Assembly (NCBI RefSeq): GCF_003859805.1
Contig: NZ_RQZG01000001.1
Coordinates: 434,001 to 498,000 of the forward strand
Source of the DNA: Arachnia propionica
GTDB lineage: Bacteria > Actinomycetota > Actinomycetes > Propionibacteriales > Propionibacteriaceae
Direction of reading: 5' to 3'
Length of the DNA: 64,000 bases
The notes below the pieces were generated by a model. It did not search any database. It worked only from the letters and a program-made list of their open reading frames with translations, and was not told the origin of the DNA. The position numbers and the translations under genes were made by a program. Of this stretch, positions 1 to 8,303 are shown piece after piece; within the stretch, counting starts at the first letter, position 1, and every line of letters begins with the position of its first letter.

Positions 1-1138
1 GGTCCACCAGCCGCACCGTGAACCGTTCGTTGTGGATCGTGGCCAATGTCGAGGCCAGCATCTCCCTGGCCTTGAACAGATGGTGCAGGTAGGCACGGGT
101 GTAGTGCTGACAGGTGTAGCAGTCACACCCCTCCTCCAGCGGGATGAAGGAGCGACGGTGACGGCTGGTGTTGACGTTGTAGCGGCCGTCAGCGGTGTAG
201 ATCGCGGCGTTGCGGGCCACCCGCGACGGGTTGACGCAGTCGAAGGTGTCGGCCCCGGCCGCCACGGCCGCGAAGAGATCCTCGGGTTCGGAGATGCCGA
301 GCAGGTGACGGGGGCGGTCCTCGGGCAGCTCATCGACCATCCACCCGATGATCTCACCCAACCGCTGCTTCTCCAGGGCCCCACCGAGCCCGAACCCGTC
401 GAAGCGTTGCCCGTCGACCTCCAGCTCTGCGAGCCCCTTGGCCGCACGACGCCTCAGGTCCTCGTACTGGGCCCCCTGGATCACCCCGAACAGGGCCTGG
501 TAGGGCTTGTCAGCACGCTCCGTGGTCAGCCGGGCATGTTCCCTGAGGCAGCGGATCGCCCAGCGGTGCGTCCGCTCGACGCTGGCCTCCTGGTAGTCAC
601 GGGTGTTCATCAGGGTGGTCAGTTCGTCGAAGGCGAACATGACATCGGCCCCGAGCTCGTGCTGGATCCGCATCGAGACCTCCGGGGTGAAGCGCAGTCG
701 GTCACCGTTGAGGTGGGAGAAGAAGGTCACCCCGTCCTCGTCGACATGGGCGCGCCGGGTCTTGCCCTCGGCGATGACGTCGTCGTTCTGCAGTCCGGTG
801 GTGTCCATCGCGAGCACCTTCTTGAACCCGGCCCCGAGGCTCATCACCTGGAACCCGCCCGAATCGGTGAAGGTGGGCCCCGGCCAGTTCATGAACCGAC
901 TCAGCCCACCGGCCTCGTCGATCAGGTCCGAGCCCGGCTGGAGGTACAGGTGGTAGGCGTTGCAGAGCAGGGCCTGGGCGCCCAGCTCCGCCATCGTCTC
1001 GGGTAGCACCGCCTTGACGGTCGCCTTCGTGCCCACCGGGATGAACGCCGGGGTCTGGATCTGACCGTGGGGGGTGGAGATCGTTCCCACCCGTGCCCGA
1101 TCCCCTGCTGTCCTGACCACGTCGAAGTCGAATGTCAC
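1..1138 (-). CDS. tgt: Queuine/archaeosine-type tRNA-guanine transglycosylase (partial, 3' end outside window)
   Basis: The enzyme exchanges guanine 34 for queuine or preQ1 in GUN anticodon tRNAs in the cytoplasm. The 379 codons visible show the TDSGGFQ motif (catalytic-site Asp92), FDCVNPSR with the nucleophile Asp300, and the zinc ligands C338-x-C340-x2-C343 plus His369. These are all diagnostic of bacterial Tgt. The GTG start at 1138 is chosen because the protein aligns from MTFDFDVV and a TAGCCT hexamer lies exactly 6 nt upstream, which suggests a leaderless mRNA. It is divergent from the kinase-like gene at 1161 with only 22 nt between start codons. The stop codon lies beyond base 1. Confidence 0.95.
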   Translation of the reverse strand, partial: MTFDFDVVRTAGDRARVGTISTPHGQIQTPAFIPVGTKATVKAVLPETMAELGAQALLCNAYHLYLQPGSDLIDEAGGLSRFMNWPGPTFTDSGGFQVMSLGAGFKKVLAMDTTGLQNDDVIAEGKTRRAHVDEDGVTFFSHLNGDRLRFTPEVSMRIQHELGADVMFAFDELTTLMNTRDYQEASVERTHRWAIRCLREHARLTTERADKPYQALFGVIQGAQYEDLRRRAAKGLAELEVDGQRFDGFGLGGALEKQRLGEIIGWMVDELPEDRPRHLLGISEPEDLFAAVAAGADTFDCVNPSRVARNAAIYTADGRYNVNTSRHRRSFIPLEEGCDCYTCQHYTRAYLHHLFKAREMLASTLATIHNERFTVRLVD

Positions 1139-1160
1139 CGGGCAAGGCTACCGTGGTGCC
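1139..1160. promoter_or_regulatory. Bidirectional promoter with overlapping -10 hexamers
   Basis: Bases 1149-1154 read TACCGT toward the kinase-like gene, followed by 6 nt and its ATG at 1161. Bases 1150-1145 on the other strand read TAGCCT toward tgt, followed by 6 nt and its GTG at 1138. The two TANNNT hexamers share the TA step at 1149-1150. No strong -35 is obvious on either side. Seen in sequence; promoter activity is inferred. Confidence 0.55.
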
Positions 1161-2030
1161 ATGACCTTCACCGCGCTGATCCTCAACCCCACCCATGCCG
1201 ACGGCTCCGCGATCGCCGAGGAGTTGGCAGCTCTGCCCGATGTCCGGACGTGGGAGACCAGCGCGGAGTCCCCCGGTCGGGAACAGGCCAGGGAGGCCCT
1301 GGCCGAAGGGGCAGCGGCCGTCCTGGTCGCTGGTGGGGACGGTACCCAGCGGGTGGTGGCCGGAGTGCTGGGTGACACCGGGGTCCCGCTCGGCATCCTC
1401 GCCACCGGCACCGCCTGCGTCTACGCCCGCAACCTGGGGCTTCCCCTCGGTGTGGCTGGCAAGGAGGTCGCCCTCACCGGCACACCGCGACCCATGGATC
1501 TCGGGTGGGCCCGGATCGATGACGGGGAGGCGATGCCCTTCCTGGTGGCGGCGGGAATCGGCCGTGACGCCGAGACCCTGGCCGAGGTGCGTGACGACCT
1601 GAAGGAGAAGCTCGGCTGGGTGGCCTACGCGCAGGCCGGGATGACCACGGCCGGACGGGACGCACTTCCCATGAGGATCAACGACGAGCCCGTGGAGGCC
1701 TGGAGCGTGCTGGCAGGCAACGTCGGGAACATCCCGATGGCCGCCATGTTCCCCGATGCCGCCCCGGACGATGGCGTGCTGCACGTGATGCATCTAGGCG
1801 TCAACGGCTGGCTCGACTGGGTCCCGGTGGCATTGGCCGGACTGACCAGGACCAGGGCCGATCTCGGGAAACTGCGACGCTGGGAGGCCGATCGGGTCGT
1901 CATCACCACCGATGAGCCCATCGCAGTCCAGCTCGACGGCGATGAGTTGCCCCCGGCCAGGAAACTGGAGGTCTGGCTGCAGCCAGGGGCACTGCAGATC
2001 CGTTGTCAGGGCGACAGTGCACAGAGTTGA
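1161..2030 (+). CDS. Diacylglycerol kinase catalytic-domain protein
   Basis: This 289-residue protein belongs to the DAGK/sphingosine-kinase/YegS lipid kinase superfamily, which phosphorylates a lipid hydroxyl with ATP at the membrane. The glycine-rich nucleotide loop GGDGTQ lies near residue 58, and the second family motif appears as GILATGTACVYARNLG. In most relatives this segment reads GTxNxxAR, so the usual Asn is replaced by Cys-Val here. The C-terminal half is the beta-sandwich (LDGDELP near the end). The ATG at 1161 is preferred over an in-frame start at 1074 inside tgt because it keeps the promoter free. The 3' end overlaps convergent rsmE by 25 bp. The lipid substrate is not predictable. 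Confidence 0.85.
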   Translation: MTFTALILNPTHADGSAIAEELAALPDVRTWETSAESPGREQAREALAEGAAAVLVAGGDGTQRVVAGVLGDTGVPLGILATGTACVYARNLGLPLGVAGKEVALTGTPRPMDLGWARIDDGEAMPFLVAAGIGRDAETLAEVRDDLKEKLGWVAYAQAGMTTAGRDALPMRINDEPVEAWSVLAGNVGNIPMAAMFPDAAPDDGVLHVMHLGVNGWLDWVPVALAGLTRTRADLGKLRRWEADRVVITTDEPIAVQLDGDELPPARKLEVWLQPGALQIRCQGDSAQS

Positions 2031-2731
2031 GCCAGCGCGGCGGCACCGGCCGTCGAGGTCCTGAGCACCCCGTCGCTGAGCAGGACCGGCTGCCCTCCGG
2101 CCCCCGTGAAGAGGTCGAGCTCCTCCGGACTGATCCCACCCTCGGGACCGACGACGAGCAGGAGTTCTCCTCCGGCGGGAAGCCGGATCTCCCGCAGCCA
2201 GGTCGTCGCCTCCTCGTGCAGGATCAGGGCTGCATCCGCTGCGGCGATGCGGGCCGCCACCTGCCCGGTGGTGGCAGAACCCACCTCCGGGACCCGGAGC
2301 CGTCGGGACTGCTTGGTGGCCTCCCGCGCCGTCGCTGCCCACCGGGCCAGGGATTTCGTGGCACGCTCCCCCTGCCAACGCACGATGGACCTGGCGGCCT
2401 GCCACGCGATGATCTCGGCCACGCCGAGCTCCGTCATGGTCTCCACGGCCAGTTCGGCGCGATCCCCCTTCGCCAGGGCCTGGACGACGACGATGCGGTG
2501 GGCCCTGTGGGGATCGGTGACGATCTCGGTCACCTCGATCACGAGACGTTGTCTCTCCGCCAGCACGACATGCCCACGCGCGGCCCGACCCTGCCCGTCC
2601 GAGATCAGGATGCGCTCCCCCACCGTGGTGCGCTTGACCGCGACGGCATGTCGTGCCTCGTCACCAGTGATCTCGACCCGGTCCCCGACCTCGGCCCCAC
2701 CGAGGTCGCCGAGGAACAGGGAGTCGCTCAC
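2006..2731 (-). CDS. rsmE: 16S rRNA (uracil-1498-N3) methyltransferase
   Basis: RsmE is a SPOUT-class SAM methyltransferase modifying U1498 of 16S rRNA. The 241-residue protein has an N-terminal PUA-like part (MSDSLFLGDL, DEARHAVAVKR) and a C-terminal trefoil knot with VGPEGGIS and LRTSTAGAAAL, the SAM-binding knot motifs. The GTG at 2731 overlaps the dnaJ stop in a GTGA arrangement, the spacing used throughout this window. An upstream in-frame ATG at 2752 would lie inside dnaJ. It is third in the hrcA-dnaJ-rsmE operon, a common actinobacterial order. Confidence 0.94.
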   Translation of the reverse strand: MSDSLFLGDLGGAEVGDRVEITGDEARHAVAVKRTTVGERILISDGQGRAARGHVVLAERQRLVIEVTEIVTDPHRAHRIVVVQALAKGDRAELAVETMTELGVAEIIAWQAARSIVRWQGERATKSLARWAATAREATKQSRRLRVPEVGSATTGQVAARIAAADAALILHEEATTWLREIRLPAGGELLLVVGPEGGISPEELDLFTGAGGQPVLLSDGVLRTSTAGAAALAQLCALSP

Positions 2732-3891
2732 CCGAAGGTCTCCTTCAACCACCCCAGGAATCCGGTGTGTCCCTGCGAGGTGGCCTTGACATGGGTCTCA
2801 TCACGCAGGACGGCCAGCTGGTCCAGCAGCTCCCGCTGCTTCTCGTCCAGCCTGGTCGGGGTCTCGACGACGAAGGTGATCCCGAGGTCCCCGCGGCCAC
2901 CACCGCGCAGCCGGGGAACCCCTCGTCCCTTGATCGGGATGCGGGAGCCCGACTGGGTCCCTGCAGGCACCTCGACCTGGATCCTGCGGTCCGCCACCTC
3001 GGAGTCCTCCCACTCGTCCTCCAGGGTCACCACCTCCATGGTGGTGCCGAGGGCTGCCGCCGTCATCGGGATCTTCACGACCAGTTCGAGGTCATCGCCG
3101 TCACGTCGGAACCGGGGGTGTTCCTTGACCGTGATCTGGACGTAGAGATCGCCTGCCGGACCACCGCCACGCCCGGCCTCCCCCTGTCCCTCGAGGTGGA
3201 TGCGGATCCCGGTCGAGACACCGGCAGGGATCCGGACCGAGATGGTGCGGGAGCTGCGGACGCGCCCCTCACCCGAGCACTCCGTGCACGGCTGCAGGAC
3301 GATGTTGCCGAAGCCCTGGCAGGTGGGACAGCGCTGTGAGGTGCGGATGTCCCCCAGGAAGCTCCGCTGGATGCTCGTCACCTCACCGAGCCCACTGCAG
3401 CTGGTGCAGGTGATGGGCTGGCTGTCGTCCTCACCGCCGCTGCCCTGACACCTCGGGCAGACCACCGCGGTGTCGATCTTGATGGGTTTGGTGCACCCGA
3501 AGACGGCCTCGTGAAGGTCGAGCCGGGCCCGCACCAGGGCGTCCTGCCCCTGGGCGGTGCGCGAGCGGGGACCACGTCCGGCCTGGGCACCGAACATCGC
3601 GTCCATGATGGTGGAGAAGTCGAAGCCTCCGCCGAAACCGGCGCCACCGAAACCTCCTGCACCGCCGAACCCGCGTCCCATCGGGTCCCCACCCCGGTCG
3701 TAGACGGAGCGTTTGTTGGGATCGCTCAGTACCTCGTAGGCCTCGGAGAGCTCCTTGAACTGCTCTGCGGCGTCCTCACCCTGGGCCACGTCCGGGTGCA
3801 CCTTCATGGCCTGACGGCGGTACGCCTTCTTGATCTGCTCACCGGTCGCGTCCCGTTCGACCCCGAGAATCGCGTAGTAGTCCTTGCTCAT
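2728..3891 (-). CDS. dnaJ: Chaperone DnaJ (HrcA-linked copy)
   Basis: This Hsp40 co-chaperone stimulates DnaK ATPase. The 387 residues contain a J domain with HPD at 32-34, a glycine/phenylalanine-rich linker (about 70-95), a zinc centre with four CxxCxGxG repeats (CPRCQGSG, CTSCSGLG, CPTCQGFG, CTECSGEG) and two C-terminal beta domains. Actinobacteria usually carry two dnaJ genes. The one directly after hrcA, as here with a 1-nt gap, is the HrcA/CIRCE-controlled copy often called dnaJ2. Expression is therefore expected to follow the CIRCE at 4921-4945. Confidence 0.97.
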   Translation of the reverse strand: MSKDYYAILGVERDATGEQIKKAYRRQAMKVHPDVAQGEDAAEQFKELSEAYEVLSDPNKRSVYDRGGDPMGRGFGGAGGFGGAGFGGGFDFSTIMDAMFGAQAGRGPRSRTAQGQDALVRARLDLHEAVFGCTKPIKIDTAVVCPRCQGSGGEDDSQPITCTSCSGLGEVTSIQRSFLGDIRTSQRCPTCQGFGNIVLQPCTECSGEGRVRSSRTISVRIPAGVSTGIRIHLEGQGEAGRGGGPAGDLYVQITVKEHPRFRRDGDDLELVVKIPMTAAALGTTMEVVTLEDEWEDSEVADRRIQVEVPAGTQSGSRIPIKGRGVPRLRGGGRGDLGITFVVETPTRLDEKQRELLDQLAVLRDETHVKATSQGHTGFLGWLKETFG

Positions 3892-3892
3892 G

Positions 3893-4900
3893 TCAGCCTT
3901 CCGAAAGGATCCTGCTCACGTACCGGGCGACAGCACGCACGGAGGCAATGGTGGATGGATAGTCCATACGAGTGGGACCGACCACCCCGAGGGATGCGGC
4001 ACGGTCCTGGCCGACGGAGTACCCCGCGGCCACGAGTGAGGTGGACTGGAAGCCCTCGGCGGTGTTCTCGGCACCGATCCTGACCGTCACCTCGTCGGTG
4101 GCGGCCTCGTCCAGGAGCCGCAGCAGCACGACCTGCTCCTCCAGGGCCTCGAGCAGGGGCCGGAGCCCCGAGGCGAAGCTGTGACCGGCCAGGTTGGGCA
4201 CCCCGGCCACCAGGACCTGCGCCACGGGTTCCGCTCCCAGCAGTTCCAGGGCGACGGCGAACACCGGGGTGATCTCCTGCCGGAGACCGGGTTCGATCTC
4301 CTCCAGGGTGTGGGAGAGACGACTGGCCGCCTCGGCCGCGGTACGCCCCACGACGGCTTCGCGCAGTCTGGCCGTGGCGGCACAGAGCGCGTCCTGACTG
4401 AACCCGGGCAGCTCGATGACCTTCTGATCGACCCGGCCCGTGGAGCTCACCACGATCACCAGCAGCCGTCCCGGCACGAGCTGCACCAGCTCCGCATGGG
4501 CGATGACGGCACGCCCGGCCGTCGGGTACTGCACGACGGCGACCTGGTGGGTCAGCTGGGCCAGGAGTCGCACGGTGCGGGCCACGAGGTCATCGAGATC
4601 CAGCGCCCCCGCCATGAAGGCGTCGATGGCCTTGCGCTCCGCCGGCGACAACGGCTTGATGGTGGCCAACCGGTCCACGAACAACCGGTATCCCTTGTCG
4701 GTCGGGATGCGTCCGGCACTGGTGTGGGGTTGGGCGATGTAGCCCTCCTCCTCAAGCACCGCCATGTCGTTGCGCACCGTGGCGGGCGAGACCCCGAGCC
4801 GGTGGCGTTCCACCAGCGCCTTCGAACCAACCGGTTCCCGGCTGGCCACGTAGTCGGTGACGATGGCACGCAGCACCTCGAGCTTGCGGTCGTCGAGCAT
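3893..4900 (-). CDS. hrcA: Heat-inducible transcription repressor HrcA
   Basis: HrcA represses groE- and dnaK/dnaJ-class operons by binding CIRCE and is folded with help from GroEL. The 335-residue protein has the N-terminal winged helix (SPATVRNDMAVLEEEGYI, then TSAGRIPTDKGYR) and the C-terminal GAF-like dimerisation region. ATG 4900 is preferred because GGGAGG sits 5 nt upstream; the in-frame GTG at 4906 would overlap that ribosome site. The gene is autoregulated through the inverted repeat immediately upstream and heads hrcA-dnaJ-rsmE. Confidence 0.97.
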   Translation of the reverse strand: MLDDRKLEVLRAIVTDYVASREPVGSKALVERHRLGVSPATVRNDMAVLEEEGYIAQPHTSAGRIPTDKGYRLFVDRLATIKPLSPAERKAIDAFMAGALDLDDLVARTVRLLAQLTHQVAVVQYPTAGRAVIAHAELVQLVPGRLLVIVVSSTGRVDQKVIELPGFSQDALCAATARLREAVVGRTAAEAASRLSHTLEEIEPGLRQEITPVFAVALELLGAEPVAQVLVAGVPNLAGHSFASGLRPLLEALEEQVVLLRLLDEAATDEVTVRIGAENTAEGFQSTSLVAAGYSVGQDRAASLGVVGPTRMDYPSTIASVRAVARYVSRILSEG

Positions 4901-4920
4901 CTCCACCTCCCTCTGGCCTC

Positions 4921-4945
4921 TGGCACTCGACCTGTGCGAGTGCCA
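4921..4945. promoter_or_regulatory. CIRCE operator (HrcA-binding inverted repeat)
   Basis: The sequence is TGGCACTC, a 9-nt spacer, then GAGTGCCA. This is a perfect 8-bp inverted repeat with the classical 9-nt CIRCE spacing; the canonical arm is TTAGCACTC. A TACACT hexamer on the minus strand (4950-4945) just upstream is a plausible -10, so HrcA would cover the hrcA start site. Confidence 0.9.
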
Positions 4946-4968
4946 GTGTAGCGGTAGGCTGACGGACC

Positions 4969-5799
4969 ATGACTGACTTCACGATCGGGCCCTGGCGGCG
5001 CGTCACCCCACGGGTCCTGACGGCGCGGTGCGAACCCCACGGCGTCACCGTCGGACTCGTCATCGGCGATGACCGTGCCGCCCTCGTCGATGCCGGCTCG
5101 AGCCCCGCCCAGGGTGAGACCATCCTGGCCGCCGCCCGCGCCGAGGCGGGGGTGGAGGTGAGCCACGTGGTCGTGACCCATGCACACCACGACCACTGGT
5201 TCGGGATCGCCGGCATGCCCGGTGTCATCTCGGTGGCTCACGAGGACCTGCTCCTCGACCCTGAGCCCGAGGTCCTGTCGGCCGCCCGGCGGATCGGACT
5301 GGAGCAGCTGCCCGGACCCGATGTGACCTTGAGCCTGATGTGGGCACTGGACCTGGGCGGGGTGAGGCTGGAGGTGCTGCACTTCGGTCCGGCACACACC
5401 GGGACCGATCTGTTCGTGGTGGTACCGGAGGAGGACGTGATCTTCGTCGGTGATGCGCTCGAGTCGGACGGTGATCCCTGTTTCTCGACCGCCTCCAGTT
5501 TCGTCGGTTGGCCGAAGGCCCTGGACGGGGTCCTCGGCGCGTCCCGGGAGACCACGCGGTTCGTTCCCGGTCACGGTCCGGTGGTTGATCGTGACTTCTG
5601 TTTCCGGCAGCGCGCCGAACTGGCGATGGTCCAGGGCACCACCGAGACCCTGTTCGGTCAGGGAACCGGTCAGCAGGAGGCGCTGACCACCGTCGAGTGG
5701 CCGTTCACCGAGGCCACCATGACGGCGGTGCTGCCCCTGGCCTGGGCAGAGTTGACCGCGCGCGGGATCCCGGTGCGCAGGACGCTGCCACTGGTGTGA
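4969..5799 (+). CDS. Metallo-beta-lactamase-fold hydrolase
   Basis: This 276-residue cytoplasmic protein carries the metal-binding motif HAHHDH (His71, His73, Asp75, His76), followed by the further MBL ligands HFGPAHTGTD, GDALESDGD and PGHGPVV in the expected order. The family includes glyoxalase II-like thioesterases, quorum-quenching lactonases and phosphodiesterases, and the sequence does not identify the substrate. A TAGGCT hexamer lies 8 nt before ATG 4969, suggesting a leaderless transcript divergent from hrcA. The stop lies 3 nt from the stop of the convergent phosphatase gene. Confidence 0.85.
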   Translation: MTDFTIGPWRRVTPRVLTARCEPHGVTVGLVIGDDRAALVDAGSSPAQGETILAAARAEAGVEVSHVVVTHAHHDHWFGIAGMPGVISVAHEDLLLDPEPEVLSAARRIGLEQLPGPDVTLSLMWALDLGGVRLEVLHFGPAHTGTDLFVVVPEEDVIFVGDALESDGDPCFSTASSFVGWPKALDGVLGASRETTRFVPGHGPVVDRDFCFRQRAELAMVQGTTETLFGQGTGQQEALTTVEWPFTEATMTAVLPLAWAELTARGIPVRRTLPLV

Positions 5800-5802
5800 G
5801 GG

Positions 5803-6588
5803 TCACCCCTCGGGTTCGGCGGGCCAGCGCTGCTGGGCGGTCATCCAGGTCAGGGTGTCACTGGCGACGATCAGCCCCCGGGAACGCGACGAGACGGTGT
5901 AGGCCAACCCGTCCATGGTGCGTGCCACTCCACCGGACTCAGTGACCATGAGGCATCCGGCCAGGTGGTCCCAGGGGTGCAGCCGTGAGTAGAACACGAA
6001 GTCGAACTCACCGTGGAGGATGGAGGGGTAGTCGAAGGCACAGGAGAAGTTGGTCCTCGTCACCGGACTGAGCTCCCCGTCGGCGGTGAAACCGTGGTAC
6101 TGCCGCTTGGATGCAGCCCCGAGTGGCAGTCGTTCAGGACGCTGCGCCACGAGTGGCGCCCCGTTGAGCCGGACCCCGGCCCCGCGTTCGACGGTGTAGC
6201 CCCGCCCGGTCTGGGGCTGCCAGATCCATCCCCGGGTGGTGACCCCGCCCCGGGTCTCGGCCAGGATCATGCCGTGCTCCGCCCGGCCACGCACGAAGTT
6301 CCCCGTCCCGTCGATGGGGTCAATCACCAGGGCGTGATCGGCGTTCGGGATCCGCCACCTGAGCTCAGGGTCGACGAAGACCGTCTCCTCGCCGACGATC
6401 AACGCATCCGGATAGATCCGGCGCAACGCGTCGGTGAGGTGGGCCTCGGCCTCCTTGTCCGCGATGGTCACCAGATCATCCGGGCCAGACTTCGCCGAGA
6501 TGTCGGTCTCCTCCAGCGCCCGGAACCGGGGATTGATGACCGCCTCGGCGGTTTCCTTCATCAGATCGAGGATGGCTTCGGTCTCCAT
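5803..6588 (-). CDS. Inositol monophosphatase family protein
   Basis: This is a Mg2+-dependent sugar-phosphate phosphatase of 261 residues. Motifs are GEE (metal ligand Glu), DPIDGTGNF (metal-binding motif A) and WDHLAGCLMVTESGG (motif B). Relatives include SuhB and the HisN histidinol-phosphatase; the IDGTGNF and WDH pattern fits both and I cannot separate them. ATG 6588 is chosen over an in-frame GTG at 6597 because TAGGGT lies 7 nt upstream, which would make the GTG untranscribed. Confidence 0.85.
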   Translation of the reverse strand: METEAILDLMKETAEAVINPRFRALEETDISAKSGPDDLVTIADKEAEAHLTDALRRIYPDALIVGEETVFVDPELRWRIPNADHALVIDPIDGTGNFVRGRAEHGMILAETRGGVTTRGWIWQPQTGRGYTVERGAGVRLNGAPLVAQRPERLPLGAASKRQYHGFTADGELSPVTRTNFSCAFDYPSILHGEFDFVFYSRLHPWDHLAGCLMVTESGGVARTMDGLAYTVSSRSRGLIVASDTLTWMTAQQRWPAEPEG

Positions 6589-6620
6589 GCACCTCACCCT
6601 ATCGGGCCTCGACGCGATGG

Positions 6621-7466
6621 TCAGTCCCGCTCCATGTGGTCCTGGGTGACGAAGTCGATGAGGATCTCCATCCGCTGGTTGAGCTGTGGTTCCAGGTCCT
6701 GCCAGGTGCGCACCCTGGCGAGCATCGCCCGCCAGGCCCGCGCGATGTCCGCCTGATCGGCGTGGGGCAACCCCAGGGCCTTGAGGGTCCCCTTCTTGAA
6801 GTCCTGGTCCCTAGGGACCACTGGCCAGGACCTCCGACCGATGCGTTGCGGCCTGATGGCGTGCCAGATGTCGATGAACTCGTGCCCCGTCACGAGCACG
6901 ACGTCGCCGTACCCGGCCCGGGCCACCTGCCGCGCGATGCGTGACTCCTTGCTGCCCGGTACGAGATGGTCCACCAGGACCCCGAGCCTGCGGCCCGGCT
7001 CGGGGCCGAACTCGGCCACGACGTCGGGCAGGTCATCGATTCCCCCGAGGTGTTCGACGACGACACCCACGTGACGCAGGTCGTCGCCCCAGACCTTCTC
7101 CACCAGCTCGGCGTCGTGCCTGCCCTCGACGTAGATCCGGCTGGGCAGGGCCACCCTGGCCCGGCTCGGCTCGTCAGTGACCCGGGAGCCGGATGCGGTG
7201 TAGCGGGGTTTGTGGGTTCCACCCCGCAACGGGGGGCACAACGCCACGGGCTGCCCTTCCAGCAGGAAACCCGGGCCGAAGGGGAAGCTGCGGCGCTTCC
7301 CCTTCCGGTCCTCCAGGATCACCAGACCGTTCTCCCAGCCGACGACGGCTCCGCAGAACTCGCCCGACTCCACCACCATGTCCCGCTCGACGGGGACGTC
7401 GCGGGTCTTCCTGAGGTGGGCCCGCTGCCAGCCCGGGCGGAGCACGTCGTCGCGGTATCGGTCCAT
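6621..7466 (-). CDS. DUF3097 family protein
   Basis: This 281-residue protein of the actinobacterial DUF3097 family is usually found close to hrcA/dnaJ, as here; its function is unestablished. The N-terminal third looks like a small beta barrel (VGWENGLVILEDRKGKRRSF). The central part contains RIYVEGRHDAELVEKVWG and then GVLVDHLVPGSKES, which resemble the glutamate and acidic motifs of a TOPRIM fold. This is my inference, not a known assignment. A TAGAGT hexamer 7 nt before ATG 7466 supports this start and a leaderless mRNA. Confidence 0.8.
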   Translation of the reverse strand: MDRYRDDVLRPGWQRAHLRKTRDVPVERDMVVESGEFCGAVVGWENGLVILEDRKGKRRSFPFGPGFLLEGQPVALCPPLRGGTHKPRYTASGSRVTDEPSRARVALPSRIYVEGRHDAELVEKVWGDDLRHVGVVVEHLGGIDDLPDVVAEFGPEPGRRLGVLVDHLVPGSKESRIARQVARAGYGDVVLVTGHEFIDIWHAIRPQRIGRRSWPVVPRDQDFKKGTLKALGLPHADQADIARAWRAMLARVRTWQDLEPQLNQRMEILIDFVTQDHMERD

Positions 7467-7484
7467 TGCAGGGACTCTATCCCC

Positions 7485-8303
7485 TCATCGCAGGGAGATC
7501 CGGTGGTTCCAGATGTGTCGCATCCAGAACACGAGGACGACGGTGCCCATCATCACCAGGGGGAGCCACCCGAGCGGGATGACGATCTGGTTGCGTTCCG
7601 CCACCCCGAGCATCCTGATGACATCGGCGACCTGCACCCCGGCACCGGACCCGAGGTCGGTGTAGGCGAGCGGGATCAGCAACGAGGCGAAGCCGAGGAT
7701 CTGGGTGACCAGCCAGGTACCGATCCAGACCAGGACCGGTCCACCCATCCCGAGACCTACCAGGGGAGGTGTGCTGCCGAGTGAGGCCGCGAAGTAGAGA
7801 TTCACCTGGGCGGCCCAGACGAAGAACCACCCCAGCAGGAACAGCAGCACGAGCTGCCAGGGAGCCGTCGCCTCGTCCAGCACCCGGATTCCGGTGGCAA
7901 GTCTTTCCCATCCGTCGGCCCCGGGGTTCAGCATCGGGGTCACGAGGACCACCGAGACCATCCCCATCACGATCATCCAGACGGTGGCGAAGGCGGCGAC
8001 GATGCCCGCCCACACCAGCCGGGCCCGCAGGATGAGGGCTCCCTTGACGGGCAGGCTGTGCGTGAGGTATCCCCGCTGTCCGAAACCCGTGTTCCAGAAA
8101 TCGACGGCCAGCCAGATCTGGGCAGCGAACCAGGTGGCGCTCAGCAGCACCATGACCAGGACCACGGCCAGTTCGGACAGCACCGGGATCGTGAGGCTGG
8201 CCAGGAGACCTCCGGTGAGGATCGCGAGGGTCGCGATCCCGTGGATCACGGCCAGCGCGGGCAGGGTACGACGTGTTTCGTGCTTGATCAGTGTGCCGAC
8301 CAT
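7485..8303 (-). CDS. ABC-2 type transporter permease
   Basis: This 272-residue integral membrane protein has about six hydrophobic segments (for example residues 16-40, 44-66, 100-125, 148-172, 180-205 and 240-262). It overlaps the end of the upstream ABC ATPase gene by 16 bp, so the two are almost certainly translated together as one transporter. The GntR/YtrA-type regulator upstream is typical of antibiotic- or envelope-stress-responsive ABC-2 systems. No substrate can be assigned. Confidence 0.82.
   Translation of the reverse strand: MVGTLIKHETRRTLPALAVIHGIATLAILTGGLLASLTIPVLSELAVVLVMVLLSATWFAAQIWLAVDFWNTGFGQRGYLTHSLPVKGALILRARLVWAGIVAAFATVWMIVMGMVSVVLVTPMLNPGADGWERLATGIRVLDEATAPWQLVLLFLLGWFFVWAAQVNLYFAASLGSTPPLVGLGMGGPVLVWIGTWLVTQILGFASLLIPLAYTDLGSGAGVQVADVIRMLGVAERNQIVIPLGWLPLVMMGTVVLVFWMRHIWNHRISLR

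Noticed and set aside
6595-6597. In-frame GTG as start of the inositol-phosphatase-family gene
   Set aside because: It would lie within the TAGGGT -10 element; ATG 6588 fits both family length and promoter.
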